A stretch of 64,000 bases of DNA from Actinocrispum wychmicini (GCF_004345645.1 NZ_SLWS01000006.1:1-64000); one strand, 5' to 3'; shown: positions 26,821-36,600, numbered from the stretch's first letter. Notes: generated from the letters alone by a model not told the origin. Numbers and translations are program-made.

Positions 26821-27483
26821 GTGACACTCCAGCCCTCTGGCGGGGATCCGCTGCGGGTCATGGTCGTCGACGATCACCCGTTGTTCCGGTTCGGGCTGTG
26901 CACGGTCCTGGCCGAGGTGCCGCAGACCGAGGTGGTCGGCGAGGCCGCCACCGGGTTGGACGCGGTCAGCGCGGCCCGCGCGCTGCGGCCGGACGTGGTG
27001 GTGATGGACCTGCACCTGCCGGACGTCAGCGGGATCGAGGCGACCCGGCAGATCGTCACCGAACTGCCCGAGGTGGGCGTGCTCGTGCTGACCATGTTCG
27101 ACGACAGCGAGTCGGTGTTCGCGGCGATGCGCGCGGGGGCGCGGGGGTATCTGCTGAAAGGCGCCGGGCAGGACCAGATCGTGCGCGCGGTGCACGGCGT
27201 CGGCCGGGGCGAGGCGATCTTCGGCCCGGACATCGCGACCCGGGTGCTCGGCTACTTCAACAGTCCGCCGCCCACGTCCGACCCGGTCTTCCCGGAACTG
27301 ACCAGCCGGGAGCGCGAGGTGCTCGCGCTGATCGCCGAGGGCCAGTCGAACTCGATCATCGCGCGTGACCTGTCGTTGAGCCCGAAGACCGTGCGCAACC
27401 ACGTCTCCAGCATCTTCACCAAGCTGCACGTGGCCGACCGCGCGCAGGCGATCGTGCGGGCCCGCAACGCGGGCCTCGGCTGA
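26821..27483 (+). CDS. NarL/LuxR-family response regulator
   Basis: The 220-residue protein starts at GTG 26821. The receiver has the acid pair in VMVVDDHPLF and phospho-acceptor Asp63 in VVMDLHLPD. The LuxR HTH is LTSREREVLALIAEGQSNSI followed by SPKTVRNHVSSIFTKL. It is the evident partner of the kinase gene just upstream. Confidence 0.94.
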   Translation: MTLQPSGGDPLRVMVVDDHPLFRFGLCTVLAEVPQTEVVGEAATGLDAVSAARALRPDVVVMDLHLPDVSGIEATRQIVTELPEVGVLVLTMFDDSESVFAAMRAGARGYLLKGAGQDQIVRAVHGVGRGEAIFGPDIATRVLGYFNSPPPTSDPVFPELTSREREVLALIAEGQSNSIIARDLSLSPKTVRNHVSSIFTKLHVADRAQAIVRARNAGLG

Positions 27484-27840
27484 CGCCGTCGCTCCACAGT
27501 GGACAGAGCCGGCCGAAGGTGACGAGCATCCCGGGCGGTACGTGAATGACCCCCGGCGCCCGGTGGCCGAAAACCCGCAATCACTCCACAGTGGACACCT
27601 GTGGGCGGCGGTCACAAGTCGGTCACGTCTTGGCCACCATTGGCAACCCTGATGTATCCCGCTGGTCGCGGCGCGCGGATCTAGGGTGCCGCCCCCGCCA
27701 TTGCGGTGCCCGGTCGGGCAACAACGGGACATCGGTCCCATGTGGTCGGGACGCCCCTTCGGGCAGTCTGGGGACACGCAAGAAAGAGCCGACCGAACGA
27801 ATTGGGGACGTTCGGACCAGAGAGCGGGGAGAGAAAGAAA
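27484..27840. other. Intergenic region with twin palindromes before an atypical LuxR regulator gene
   Basis: This 357-base gap holds two exact copies of the palindrome TCCACAGTGGA, at 27493-27503 and 27585-27595, 92 bases apart. The rest is C/G-rich with no clear gene. The palindromes are candidate protein sites for the downstream regulator gene. Confidence 0.6.
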
Positions 27841-28472
27841 TGCACGAGCAGCGTCGCACTCCGGTCATCGTCCGCGCGACGGACCCGATTCTGCAGAACG
27901 GCGTGCACATGGCACTCCGGACCCGGCCAGAGGTCTGGCTGGTGGACGAGGACGCCGCGACGCCCGAGGCGGTCGCCCTGGTGGTGACCGACCGGTTCGA
28001 CGAGCGCGGCAGCCAGTTGCTGCGCACGCTGCAGGTCCGCGGCTTCACGCGGATCGTGCTGATCGCGGGCGAACTGGAGGACACCGAGATCCTGACCGCG
28101 GTCGAAGGCGGCGTGTGCGCCGTGGCCCGCCGTTCGGAGACCACGCCGGATGTGTTGGTGCGCCTGGTGAAGGCCGCCGCGGCCGGCGAGGGCGCGCTGC
28201 CGCCGGACCTGCTCGGCCGGCTGCTCAACCGGGTGTCCCGGCTGCAGCGGCACGTGCTCGAGCCGCGTGGCCTGCACCTGGCCGGCATCACCAACCGGGA
28301 GACCGAGGTGCTCAAGCTGGTCGCGTCCGGACTGTCCACAAAGGAGATCGCGGACCAGCTGTGCTACTCGCAGCGAACCGTGAAGAGCATCCTGCACGAC
28401 GTGACGAACCGGTTCCAGCTGCGCAACCGTTCGCACGCGGTCGCCTACGCACTGCGAGAAGGCCTGATCTGA
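27841..28472 (+). CDS. LuxR-family regulator with atypical receiver-like domain
   Basis: The 210-residue protein starts at ATG 27841. The C-terminal LuxR HTH is clear: ITNRETEVLKLVASGLSTKE, then SQRTVKSILHDVTNRF. The N-terminal half has receiver-like layout but lacks the paired acidic residues after beta 1 (it reads VIVRATDPIL), and the phospho-site area reads VVTDRFDERG. It may respond without phosphorylation. It is followed by a strong terminator. Target genes are unknown. Confidence 0.88.
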
Positions 28473-28484
28473 GCGCCTGACTCG

Positions 28485-28524
28485 GCCCTACCCGACGTGC
28501 GCGCGCGTCGGGTAGGGCCTTTTT
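28485..28524 (+). terminator. Rho-independent terminator after the LuxR regulator gene
   Basis: A perfect 13-base stem (28485-28497 with 28506-28518: GCCCTACCCGACG and its complement) encloses an 8-base loop. It is followed by a T run at 28520-28524. It lies 12 bases after the stop of the regulator gene. Confidence 0.93.
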
Positions 28525-28625
28525 CACGCCGTCGACGACACCGCCTCTTTGGGCAGGGCGGACCTCCCCTTCAGGCGGGCTGGCAGCCCTTGGTGCGCGG
28601 GTGGGCTCGCGAGGAGGATCGGGGG

Positions 28626-29114
28626 GTGATCACGGAGGTCGATGACGCGCTGTGCCGACTGCTCGGCCGGAAGATGCCGGAGGGTACCGTCGTCCGGCTG
28701 GACCCGCCGAAGCCGACCTGGCAGACCGAGCGGCCGTCGAACACCATCGACCTGTTCCTGTTCGGCCTGCAGGACGACACCCCCGAAGCGGCCAAGAACG
28801 ACTCGGTCCGGCGTTGTGAACTCTCCTACCTGGTGACCGCGCGGGCCGAGAAGATCCACGAGGAGCACCAGCTGCTGGACCGGGCGCTGCGGACCGCGAT
28901 GTTCGCCGGCACCCTGCCCGCCGACTGCATGCCGGAGTCGCTGGCCGCCACCGGCCAGCCGGTGTACCTGCGGATCGCCGACTTCGGCCCGGGAGCGCTC
29001 TGGACCAGCCTGGGCATGCCCGCTCGGGCGGCCTTCGTGATGACCGTGAGCGTCCCGATGCTGCCCGACCCGGCCCCGCGCAAAGCACCCCGCCGGGTCT
29101 GGGAGACGCCGTAG
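28626..29114 (+). CDS. Pvc16 N-terminal (DUF4255) family protein, orphan
   Basis: The 162-residue protein starts at GTG 28626. Marks of the Pvc16_N/DUF4255 family are NTIDLFLFGLQDD, RRCELSYLVTARAEKIHEEH with LLDRALRTAM after it, VYLRIADFG and the final LWTSLGMPARAAFVMTVSVP. In extracellular contractile injection systems Pvc16 is associated with the tube-capping end. No other sheath, tube, baseplate or ATPase gene of such a system is in the window, so this copy is an orphan or a relic here. It converges with an unknown gene, one base apart. Confidence 0.82.
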   Translation: MITEVDDALCRLLGRKMPEGTVVRLDPPKPTWQTERPSNTIDLFLFGLQDDTPEAAKNDSVRRCELSYLVTARAEKIHEEHQLLDRALRTAMFAGTLPADCMPESLAATGQPVYLRIADFGPGALWTSLGMPARAAFVMTVSVPMLPDPAPRKAPRRVWETP

Positions 29115-29115
29115 C

Positions 29116-29601
29116 TCAGTCGAGTGCGGTGACCGCGCTCAGGCTGCGGCCGATCAGCACGATCGCGCCGATCGACGCCAGGGTTCCGCCGTTGCGGGCG
29201 AACCAGGTCTGCGCGTCCGCGTGGTTCTCCGGCTCCCGGTTGTGCGGCGCGACCGTCACCGCCAGCCGGTACGCCACGTCGCCGGTGATCTCGACCCCGT
29301 CCTGGGCGTAGTCGATCACGCTCGCCCCGGTGAACACCATGGTGGACGGGCCCATGAAGACCGTGCCGTCCTGGGTGAAGCTGTGCCGCACGGTCGACGT
29401 GACACTGGGCGACTCGGTGCCCAGGCCGCTGACGAACACGCCTTCGCTGATCCGGTCGAGCACCGGGCGGGCCTCGTCCAGCGACGGGGACACCACCAGC
29501 ACGTCCCCGGCCAGGGTCAGGGCCAGCGAGACCGCCACGTGGCCGATGTCGGCCGACGCTGCCGCGATCGGTGCATCGGGCAGCGTGAAGCGGAACGACA
29601 T
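29116..29601 (-). CDS. Unknown protein convergent with the Pvc16-family gene
   Basis: The 161-residue protein, from the ATG at 29601, opens MSFRFTLPDAPIAAASADIG. It is beta-rich, with several VSLALTL- and TVFMGPST-like strands, and ends in a hydrophobic stretch LASIGAIVLIGRSLSAV. I recognise no family. It sits between the Pvc16-family gene and the ACT-GNAT gene, on the opposite strand to both. Confidence 0.68.
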   Translation of the reverse strand: MSFRFTLPDAPIAAASADIGHVAVSLALTLAGDVLVVSPSLDEARPVLDRISEGVFVSGLGTESPSVTSTVRHSFTQDGTVFMGPSTMVFTGASVIDYAQDGVEITGDVAYRLAVTVAPHNREPENHADAQTWFARNGGTLASIGAIVLIGRSLSAVTALD

Positions 29602-29776
29602 GACCACCCCTAGCAAGCGGACAATATGTGACCCCCAATCACGTTATGGCCAACTGGAAGGTCGGCGAGTGGCCAAAAGGGCAGCACAAAGGGCGAGGCG
29701 GCGGACCGTGCCGCGCGGCCGCCGACTCTCACACATCGGAAACACCGTGGCAACAGCCACCCGCCAGCCTGGAGGT

Positions 29777-30838
29777 ATGGCCAACACATCGGAGACCTGG
29801 CGGCTGCGGGTCGAACTGGACGACCACCCGGGGGTGCTCGCCCGGGTGACCACCCGGCTCGCCGCCCGGGACTGCAACGTCCTGGCGTTGAGCATCCTGC
29901 CCGTGCCCGGCGGCGTGGTCGACGAGCTCGTCGTCAAGGCCGCGCCCGGCGTGCCACCGGCCGAGCTGGTCCGCGAGATCCGCGCGGAAGGCGGCCGCTG
30001 CCTGGGGATCACCCATGCGAACGTCCGTGACCTGGTCGACCCGCCGACCGCCGCGCTGCGGGCGACCGCGATGGCGTTGGGCGACCCGTACGCGACACCC
30101 GAGGCGGTCCGGGTGCTGCTCGCGGCCGACTCGGTGAGCTTCGAGCAGGGCGAGCCGGGCGCGGTGACCGACGGCGGCCACAAGGTCTGTCTGTCGTTGG
30201 GCGACGGCACGACCGTGGCCGCGCGACGCGGCTGGGCGCCGTTCACGGACGTCGAACTGGCTCGGGCCGCGGTGTTCGCGGAGTTGCTGCAGGACAACGC
30301 GATCGACGCCGACCCGCCGTCGGCCGTGGTCACGCCGGACGGCGCCGGCGTGGTGCTGCGGCGCGGCGGCCAGGGGGACGTGGACGCGGTCGCGAGTCTG
30401 CACAGCCGTTGCTCAGCGCGGACGTTGTTCGCCCGGTACCACTCGGGCGTCCGCTCGTTGCCGCGCCGCCTGTTGCATCGGCTGCTGACGCCGCCGCGAG
30501 GCCGGACGCTGCTGGCGGTGTGTGGCCGGGAGGTGGTCGGGATCGGCCAGCTGATCCGGACCGCGCGGCCGGCCGAGGCGGAGGTCTCCCTGCTGGTCGA
30601 GGATTCCTGGCAGCACAACGGAATCGGTACAGCCCTGCTGGCCAGGCTCGCCGGAACCGCACGGGCCGAAGGACACAGCGAGCTGGTGGCGTGGTGCCTG
30701 CCCGGCGAGTCGGGGTTCGAGCGGACCGCGATCCGGGCCGGCATCCCGGTGGCCATCCGCACCGAGCAGGGCATGGTCCGGCTGGGCCTGCGGGTCGGAC
30801 CGGATGAGAGCGCTCCCGTCCAGGCGGCCACACGCTGA
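29777..30838 (+). CDS. ACT domain - GNAT acetyltransferase fusion
   Basis: The 353-residue protein from ATG 29777 follows a good GGAGG site. An N-terminal ACT domain at about residues 8-80 (LRVELDDHPGVLARVTTRLA) is followed by a linker and a C-terminal GNAT domain at about residues 195-345, with VVLRRGGQGDVDAVASLHSR, SLLVEDSWQHNGIGTALLAR for acetyl-CoA binding, and GMVRLGLRV. ACT domains usually bind amino acids, so the acetyltransferase may be allosterically controlled by one; a similar logic is known for bacterial lysine acetyltransferases fused to ligand-binding domains. The acetylated target is unknown. Confidence 0.9.
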   Translation: MANTSETWRLRVELDDHPGVLARVTTRLAARDCNVLALSILPVPGGVVDELVVKAAPGVPPAELVREIRAEGGRCLGITHANVRDLVDPPTAALRATAMALGDPYATPEAVRVLLAADSVSFEQGEPGAVTDGGHKVCLSLGDGTTVAARRGWAPFTDVELARAAVFAELLQDNAIDADPPSAVVTPDGAGVVLRRGGQGDVDAVASLHSRCSARTLFARYHSGVRSLPRRLLHRLLTPPRGRTLLAVCGREVVGIGQLIRTARPAEAEVSLLVEDSWQHNGIGTALLARLAGTARAEGHSELVAWCLPGESGFERTAIRAGIPVAIRTEQGMVRLGLRVGPDESAPVQAATR

Positions 30839-30862
30839 CGGCCTCTTCGCCAAGGTTCGCGA

Positions 30863-30884
30863 CCGGTCAAGCTACCCTGACCGG
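30863..30884. promoter_or_regulatory. Palindrome before the LacI-family gene
   Basis: CCGGTCA (30863-30869) and TGACCGG (30878-30884) form a perfect inverted repeat with an 8-base spacer, 30 bases before the LacI-family start. It could be an autoregulatory site, though LacI operators usually have no such spacer. Confidence 0.45.
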
Positions 30885-30913
30885 AAGGTGAACTTTCGCG
30901 GGGAGGACGTACA

Positions 30914-31942
30914 TTGGTCGGTCGACCGCTGTCCGGGGCACGCCCGACGCTGGAGGATGTCGCAGCGGTGGCAGGCGTGTCCCGAGCGACCGCGTCCCGT
31001 GTGCTCAACTCGTCACCGCGGGTGAGCCCGGAGGCGCACGAGGCTGTCACGGCCGCCGCGTTGCAGCTCGGTTACGCACCTAACCAGGCCGCGCGCACGC
31101 TCGTCACCCGACGGACGGGCGCGATCGCGATGCTCGTGTCCGAGCCCCAGTCGAAGGTCTTCGACGACCCGCACTTCGGCACGCTGGTGCGGGCGGCGGC
31201 CGGCGAGTTCGCCCGGATCGACACGCAACTCGTGCTGATGCTGGTGCACGGCGAGGGCGCGCACAGCCGGGCCGAACGGTTCCTGCGCGGCGGTCACGTC
31301 GACGGCGCGTTGCTTTTCACGCCGCACCAGAACGATCCCCTGCCGTCGACGGTTCGCAAGCTGGCGCTGCCGGTCGTGTTCGGCGGCCGGCCGTGGGGGT
31401 CGCTGCGCGGTCTGTACACAGTGGACAACGACAACGAGGGCGGCGCGGCCGTCGCCACCGAGCACCTGCTCAGCCTGGGCTGCAGGACCGTGGTCAGCGT
31501 GACCGGCCCGCAGGACGAACTGTCCGCGCGGGACCGGATCGCCGGCTGGGCGCGGGCCACCGCCGCGGACGCCGACCGGATCGCCAAACTCACCGAGGGC
31601 GGCGACTACACCCGGGAGGGCGGCTACCGCGCGACGAACAAACTGCTGCACCGCGTCCCGAAGCTGGACGGTGTCTTCGCGGCGAACGACCTGATGGCCG
31701 TCGGCGCGCTGCAGGCCCTCAAGGAACACGGCCGGCGCGTGCCGGAGGATGTCGCGGTGGTCGGCTTCGACGACAACCCGATGGTCGCGCCGCACTCCGA
31801 GCCGCCGTTGACCACGATCCGCCAGGACCTCGGCGACCAGGTCCGCAGGATGATCGCGAACCTGGCCACCCTGATCGACGGCGGCACGGTCCGCAAACGC
31901 GAAGTCCTCCCGGTGCAGCTCGTCCGGCGCGAGACGGCCTAG
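30914..31942 (+). CDS. LacI-family transcriptional regulator
   Basis: The 342-residue protein uses a TTG start at 30914 after a GGGGAGG site. The DNA-binding head is PTLEDVAAVAGVSRATASRV, then LNSSPRVSPE, the canonical LacI hinge helix. The C-terminal periplasmic-binding-like domain contains LLSLGCRTVVSVTGPQ and DVAVVGFDDNP. It probably binds a sugar. No obvious sugar operon is adjacent, so its target is not evident. It converges with the permease gene, overlapping by 4 bases. Confidence 0.93.
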   Translation: MVGRPLSGARPTLEDVAAVAGVSRATASRVLNSSPRVSPEAHEAVTAAALQLGYAPNQAARTLVTRRTGAIAMLVSEPQSKVFDDPHFGTLVRAAAGEFARIDTQLVLMLVHGEGAHSRAERFLRGGHVDGALLFTPHQNDPLPSTVRKLALPVVFGGRPWGSLRGLYTVDNDNEGGAAVATEHLLSLGCRTVVSVTGPQDELSARDRIAGWARATAADADRIAKLTEGGDYTREGGYRATNKLLHRVPKLDGVFAANDLMAVGALQALKEHGRRVPEDVAVVGFDDNPMVAPHSEPPLTTIRQDLGDQVRRMIANLATLIDGGTVRKREVLPVQLVRRETA

Positions 31943-32370
31943 GTTTCAGGCCCGGCGGGAGGCACGCGGCTGGCTTGGAAGGCTGGCACCGCCGCGGCGA
32001 TCACCGCGCCACCGACTCCCGCGAGCACCGCGAAGATGTAGAAGGCGCCGTGATGTTGCTCGAGCAGCACGCCACCGGCCATCCCTGCGATCGCGCCCAG
32101 CAACCCCACGGACGCCGCCTCGGCGAGCACCCCGCCGAAGATCTGGCCCCGGCTGGCGCCGAAGCACCGCAGCAGCGCGAGATCCCGTCGCCGCTGGGTC
32201 ACCAGTCGCGTGAACGATTGGTAGACAACGATCTCAGCCACCAGGAACACGGCGAGCGCACCCCAGCCGCTGATCCGCACGGCGGCCAGCCAGAGGAACA
32301 GGGCCATCGAGCCGATGGTGAGGAACAGCCTGAGGAGGGTGAGCCGGGGCCCGGCGTGGATCGGGTTCAC
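31939..32370 (-). CDS. Short FtsX-like ABC permease domain
   Basis: The 143-residue protein starts at GTG 32370, which overlaps the stop of the ABC ATPase gene. It has about four membrane helices and an FtsX C-terminal-domain motif, TQRRRDLALLRCFGASRGQI, the loop of MacB/FtsX-type permeases. A normal FtsX-type permease is at least twice this length and includes a large extracytoplasmic domain, so this looks truncated or minimal. It is the partner of a degenerate ATPase. Confidence 0.8.
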   Translation of the reverse strand: MNPIHAGPRLTLLRLFLTIGSMALFLWLAAVRISGWGALAVFLVAEIVVYQSFTRLVTQRRRDLALLRCFGASRGQIFGGVLAEAASVGLLGAIAGMAGGVLLEQHHGAFYIFAVLAGVGGAVIAAAVPAFQASRVPPAGPET

Positions 32371-33068
32371 GACCGCTCCAGCGCGGCGCTGACAGTGCCG
32401 ACGGTCGGCCGCTCGATCCGCCCCTCGATGCGCCCGGCGCGCAGCAGGAACACCTGGTCGGCGTGGGCGGCGACGCGTGGCTCGGAGGTGACCATGAGGA
32501 TCGACTGGTCGAGCTTGCGCACCCACATCCGGAGGAACCCGAGCAGCTCACCGGCGTCCCGCTGGTCGAGTTCCCCGGTGGGCTCGTCGGCGAGGACGAC
32601 ATCCGGCCGGTTCATGAACGCCCGCGCGCACGCGACGCGTTGCCGTTCCAGCGTGGTCAGTGTCTCGGGCCGCGTCTTGAGCAGGTGCCGGAGTTCCAGC
32701 AGCCGGACGACCGTGTCGAACCAGCCCCGGTCCGGCCGGCGACCGGCGAGTTCGTGACCGATCAGGATGTTCTGCGCCACGCTCAACGGCAGCAGGCTGG
32801 ACGTGGCGAAGACATAGCCGATCCGGTCCCGGCGCACCCTGGTGAGCGCCGCGTCACCCAGCCGGTGCAGCTGTTGCTGTCCGATGTAGACACTGCCGTG
32901 CGCCGGCCGGCTCAGCCCGCCGACACAGCTGACCAACGTGCTCTTGCCGCTCCCCGGCAGGCCCACCACGGCGGTCAGCTGCCCACCGGGTACCTCCAGG
33001 TCGACGCCCTGCAGCGGGCCCTTGACCAACCCCAGTACCCGTGCGACGGAATCGACTGCAACGGACAT
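32367..33068 (-). CDS. Degenerate ABC transporter ATP-binding protein (MacB/LolD-like)
   Basis: The 233-residue protein has intact Walker A VVGLPGSGKST (about residues 34-44) and Walker B VVLADEPTGELD (about residues 157-168). Other key residues are changed: the signature reads LTTLERQR in place of LSGGQQQR, the Q-loop Gln is replaced (YVFATSSLLP), and the H-loop reads VTSEP instead of VTHDP. ATP could bind, but hydrolysis and dimer closure should be weakened. It belongs with the short FtsX-like permease 3 bases downstream. The loss of three motifs in an intact frame suggests a non-transport role. Confidence 0.85.
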   Translation of the reverse strand: MSVAVDSVARVLGLVKGPLQGVDLEVPGGQLTAVVGLPGSGKSTLVSCVGGLSRPAHGSVYIGQQQLHRLGDAALTRVRRDRIGYVFATSSLLPLSVAQNILIGHELAGRRPDRGWFDTVVRLLELRHLLKTRPETLTTLERQRVACARAFMNRPDVVLADEPTGELDQRDAGELLGFLRMWVRKLDQSILMVTSEPRVAAHADQVFLLRAGRIEGRIERPTVGTVSAALERS

Positions 33069-33261
33069 ATCGTCAATCTACGAGCCGGAGGCCGTCCTCC
33101 GCATCGACTTGCGGACCCCTTGCGGATCAACCCGTGGGATGACCGGGCTCATCCCCGTGGGGGTCTGGTTCCCCCGGTCGGCACCATGTTTTTGGCCGGG
33201 TTCTCGGCCGGCCTGACGTCCCCGGCAGTGCCGGCGGGCCGGCTGGGGGTAGGTTTCGGTC

Positions 33262-33642
33262 ATGGCGTGTCGGATCGGCGAGCTTGTGCTCGGTTGCCGC
33301 GACCCTGAGGTGCTGGCGCGGTTCTGGTGCGAGGTCCTGGACTTCGTCGTGCTCGGCCGCGAGGACGACGGCTCGATGGAGATCGGCCCGCGCGAAGGGT
33401 TCGGCGGTCCGCAGCCGACCCTCTTCCTCAGCCGCCGGGACGAGCCGGAGCCGGGGAAGTCCCGGCTGCACATCGACGTCAACGCCACCGACCGCGATCA
33501 GGACGAGGAGCTCGAACGCCTGCTGCGGCTCGGTGCCCGCCCGGCCGACATCGGTCAGACCGGGCAGGAGCAGTGGCACGTCCTGATGGACCCCGAAGGC
33601 AACGAGTTCTGCCTGCTCAAGGCCCGCCTCGACCCGCTGTGA
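33262..33642 (+). CDS. Glyoxalase-like (VOC) domain protein
   Basis: The 126-residue protein is a single VOC/Glyoxalase_6-type domain: MACRIGELVLGCRDPEVLAR, FWCEVLDFVVLGRED, LHIDVNATDRDQD and VLMDPEGNEFCLL. Members bind metal or small molecules, and some confer antibiotic resistance. The substrate here is unknown. It converges with the large AAA-LuxR regulator gene, 7 bases away. Confidence 0.9.
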   Translation: MACRIGELVLGCRDPEVLARFWCEVLDFVVLGREDDGSMEIGPREGFGGPQPTLFLSRRDEPEPGKSRLHIDVNATDRDQDEELERLLRLGARPADIGQTGQEQWHVLMDPEGNEFCLLKARLDPL

Positions 33643-33649
33643 CAACGCA

Positions 33650-36600
33650 CTAGTCCAGCAGGCCCCGGTCGTAGGCGATCGCCACCGCTTCGGCCCGTCG
33701 GCTCGCGCCGAGCTTCGCCATGATCCGGGAGAGGTGCACGCTCACCGTCTTCTCGCTGATGTACAGCTCCTCGCCCACCTGGCGGTTGGTCTGGCCCAGG
33801 GCCACCAGGCGCAGGACCGACTGTTCCCGAGGGGTGAAGAGGTCCACCGTGTCCCGGGGGACCGAGCCGTCTTCGGACAGGCTGACACGGCCCCGCCGGG
33901 CGAGCTGGGCGACGGCGTCGGCGAAGGGCCGCGCGCCGAGGTGGTCGGCCACTTGGTGGGCGGCCCGGAGTTCGCGCTGGGCTTCGTCCCGGCGGTCCGC
34001 GCCGAGGAGGGCCTCGCCGAACCGCCAGCGGGCCAGGGCCTGCTCGTAGACCGAGCCGTAGTCGAACCCGTCGACCACGGCTTTCCACGCGTCCGGGTCG
34101 CCGCGGCCGTGCAGGCGGGTCAGTTCGGCCTCCGCGCGGGCCAGCCAGGCGCGACCTTCCGGGCCGAGCACACCGTTGCGCGGGATACCCAGGTTCGCGG
34201 TGTTGCGGGCGTGCTCGACGAACTTCTCGCCTTCGGCGACCGCGGCCGCGGCGGCGGCCTCGTCGCGTTTCAGGGTGGCTTTGTGAGCGATGTCCGCGCA
34301 GGCCGCGGCACCGAGCGCGCCGAACTTGATGCCGGACATCAGCCAGGCACCGCCGACTTTCTTCGACCAGTTCACGGCCTCGGTCACGCGCTCGACGGCC
34401 AGTTCGGGCCGGCCCCGCCAGCAGGCCATGGCCGCACCGGCCGCGCCGCTGTTCAACGCGATCTGCAGTTCGAGCGGCCAGTGCGGCCGCAGGTTCGCGA
34501 TCAGCCGTTCGGCGTCGGCGAACTGGCCGCGGCCGACCATCACGTGCAGTCCGGTCGCGGCCAGCCGGCCGGACACGATGTTCGACACCCGGCCGCGCGG
34601 CTGCTCGGCGGCCTCCTCGGCGGCGTCCCAGTCGCCGGTCTCGTAGTGCACCAGCACCTGCAGCACCCGAAGTTCCAGGCCGAAGTCCGACCAGGACAGG
34701 CCGGCGCTCTTGGCCCGCCGCACCCCGTCGTCGAACGCCTGCACGGCCTTGTCGAGCGCACCTTCCTCGTACTGGTTGAGCCCGAGATAGAACCGGGCCC
34801 GCAGTTCGACCGTGATCGCTTCCGCCCGGGCGGCCAGGTCCCTGGCCTCCATCAGCAGGTCGCTGGCTCGTTCGACGTCCCCCTTGGCCTCCGCGGTGAT
34901 CGCCAGCGTGGCCAGCGCGTCCGCCTGGGCACCCAGGGCGCTGACGATCCGACCGTCCTCCACCGCCGTCCGGGCGCGCTCCTCGGCCAGCTCGAACTGG
35001 TGGTCCGCGCGCAGCATGCGGGCCTGGACCGCGAGCACCCACGCCCTGGTCTGGCTCGGCGGCAGGTCCGCGACCTCCTTCCAGGCCGCCTCGATCACGG
35101 TCCTGGCCTCGTCCTCGCCGCCGTCGACGGTCATCAGGCTCTGCGCCAGCCGCCGGCTGGCCTCGGCCCGCAGCAACGGGTCGGTCTGCTTGGCGGCCAC
35201 CTTGACCGCGGACCGCGCGTACGCGATCGCCCGCTCCGGGTCGCCGGACGTGCCCGCCGCCCATGACGCCCTGCGCAGCAACGTCAGTTCGTCGGTGTCG
35301 GTCGGGCGGGCCTCCGGGTCGACCGAGTCCCACAGCCGCAGCGCCTGCTCCAGGTGACGCAACGCCTCACCGGGCGCGCCGAGACGGGTCGCCTCCTTGG
35401 AGGCCGTCACCGACGCCTTCAGCGCCGTGGGCAACGAGTTGCTTTCGATACTGTGGTATGCCAGCCCGGCCGCGTTCCCGCGTTCGTCCTGACGGGACCC
35501 CAGATACCGGGCGTACGCGGCGTGCATTCGCACGCGCTCGCCGGGCAGGAGGTCGCCGTACACCGCCTCACGCAACAAGGCGTGGCGGAACGAGTAGTGC
35601 GCCTGGTCGCCGCTGGTGACCATGACGTGGTGCTGGACGGCCTCCCGCAGGGCCTCCTCCAGCTCGATGTCGTCCAGCCCGCCGACCGTGCGGAGGGTCT
35701 CGTGCCGCACCGTCCGTCCGGCGGCCGACGCGAGCCGGATCACCTGCTGCGCGGGTTCGCCGAGGCGTTCCACCCGGGACAGCAGCACGTCCACGAGCGA
35801 CGCGGGGATGCCACAGTCCGGATCCGACAACGTCGCCAGCAGTTCCTCGGCGAAGAACGCGTTTCCCTCGGACTGTTCGGCGACGCGGCGCACGGTGTCG
35901 TCGTCCACGCCACCCTCGCCGAGCGCGGCGACGAACGCCTTGGCGTCGGTCTTGTCGAACGGCGCCAGGTCCAGACGCTCCACCGCGGACAGCCGGACCA
36001 GCTCCACGAGCAACGGCCGCAGCGGATGCCGCCGGTGCAAGTCGTCACTGCGGTAGGTACACAAGATCAACAAACGCTGTGCGCGCAACCGGGACAGCAG
36101 GAACGACAGCAGTCCCCTGGTGGAGCTGTCGGCCCAGTGCAGGTCCTCGATCACGAGCACGACCAGGCTCGCCGCGGCCAACTCGGTCAGCGACGCGTAG
36201 ACCGCGTCGAACAGCTGGAGCTGCCCCACGTCCTGTTCCCGCCGTGGCTCGGTGCCCGGGACCTTGCCGAAACTCGGCACGAACCGCTGCGGCTCCGAGA
36301 ACGCGGCGTCCCGCGCGACCGGCGCGAGATCCGGCAGCAGCATCGACAGCGCCGGCTTCGCCAGCACCTCGTCGTGACCGCGGCCACGGACCTGAGCCAG
36401 TGCCTCGGCGAACGGGAGATAAGGAAGACCGGCCTCACCGACGTCCACACACCGGCCGGACAGCACGATCGCACCCCCAGTGGCGGCGATCCTGCCCACT
36501 TCCTCCACCAACCGGGTCTTGCCGACACCGGCGTCCCCGGCGATGACCACCGCGCCGGCCGAGCCGGCGGCCGCGTGGTCGATGGCCGCGCGCAGCCGGG

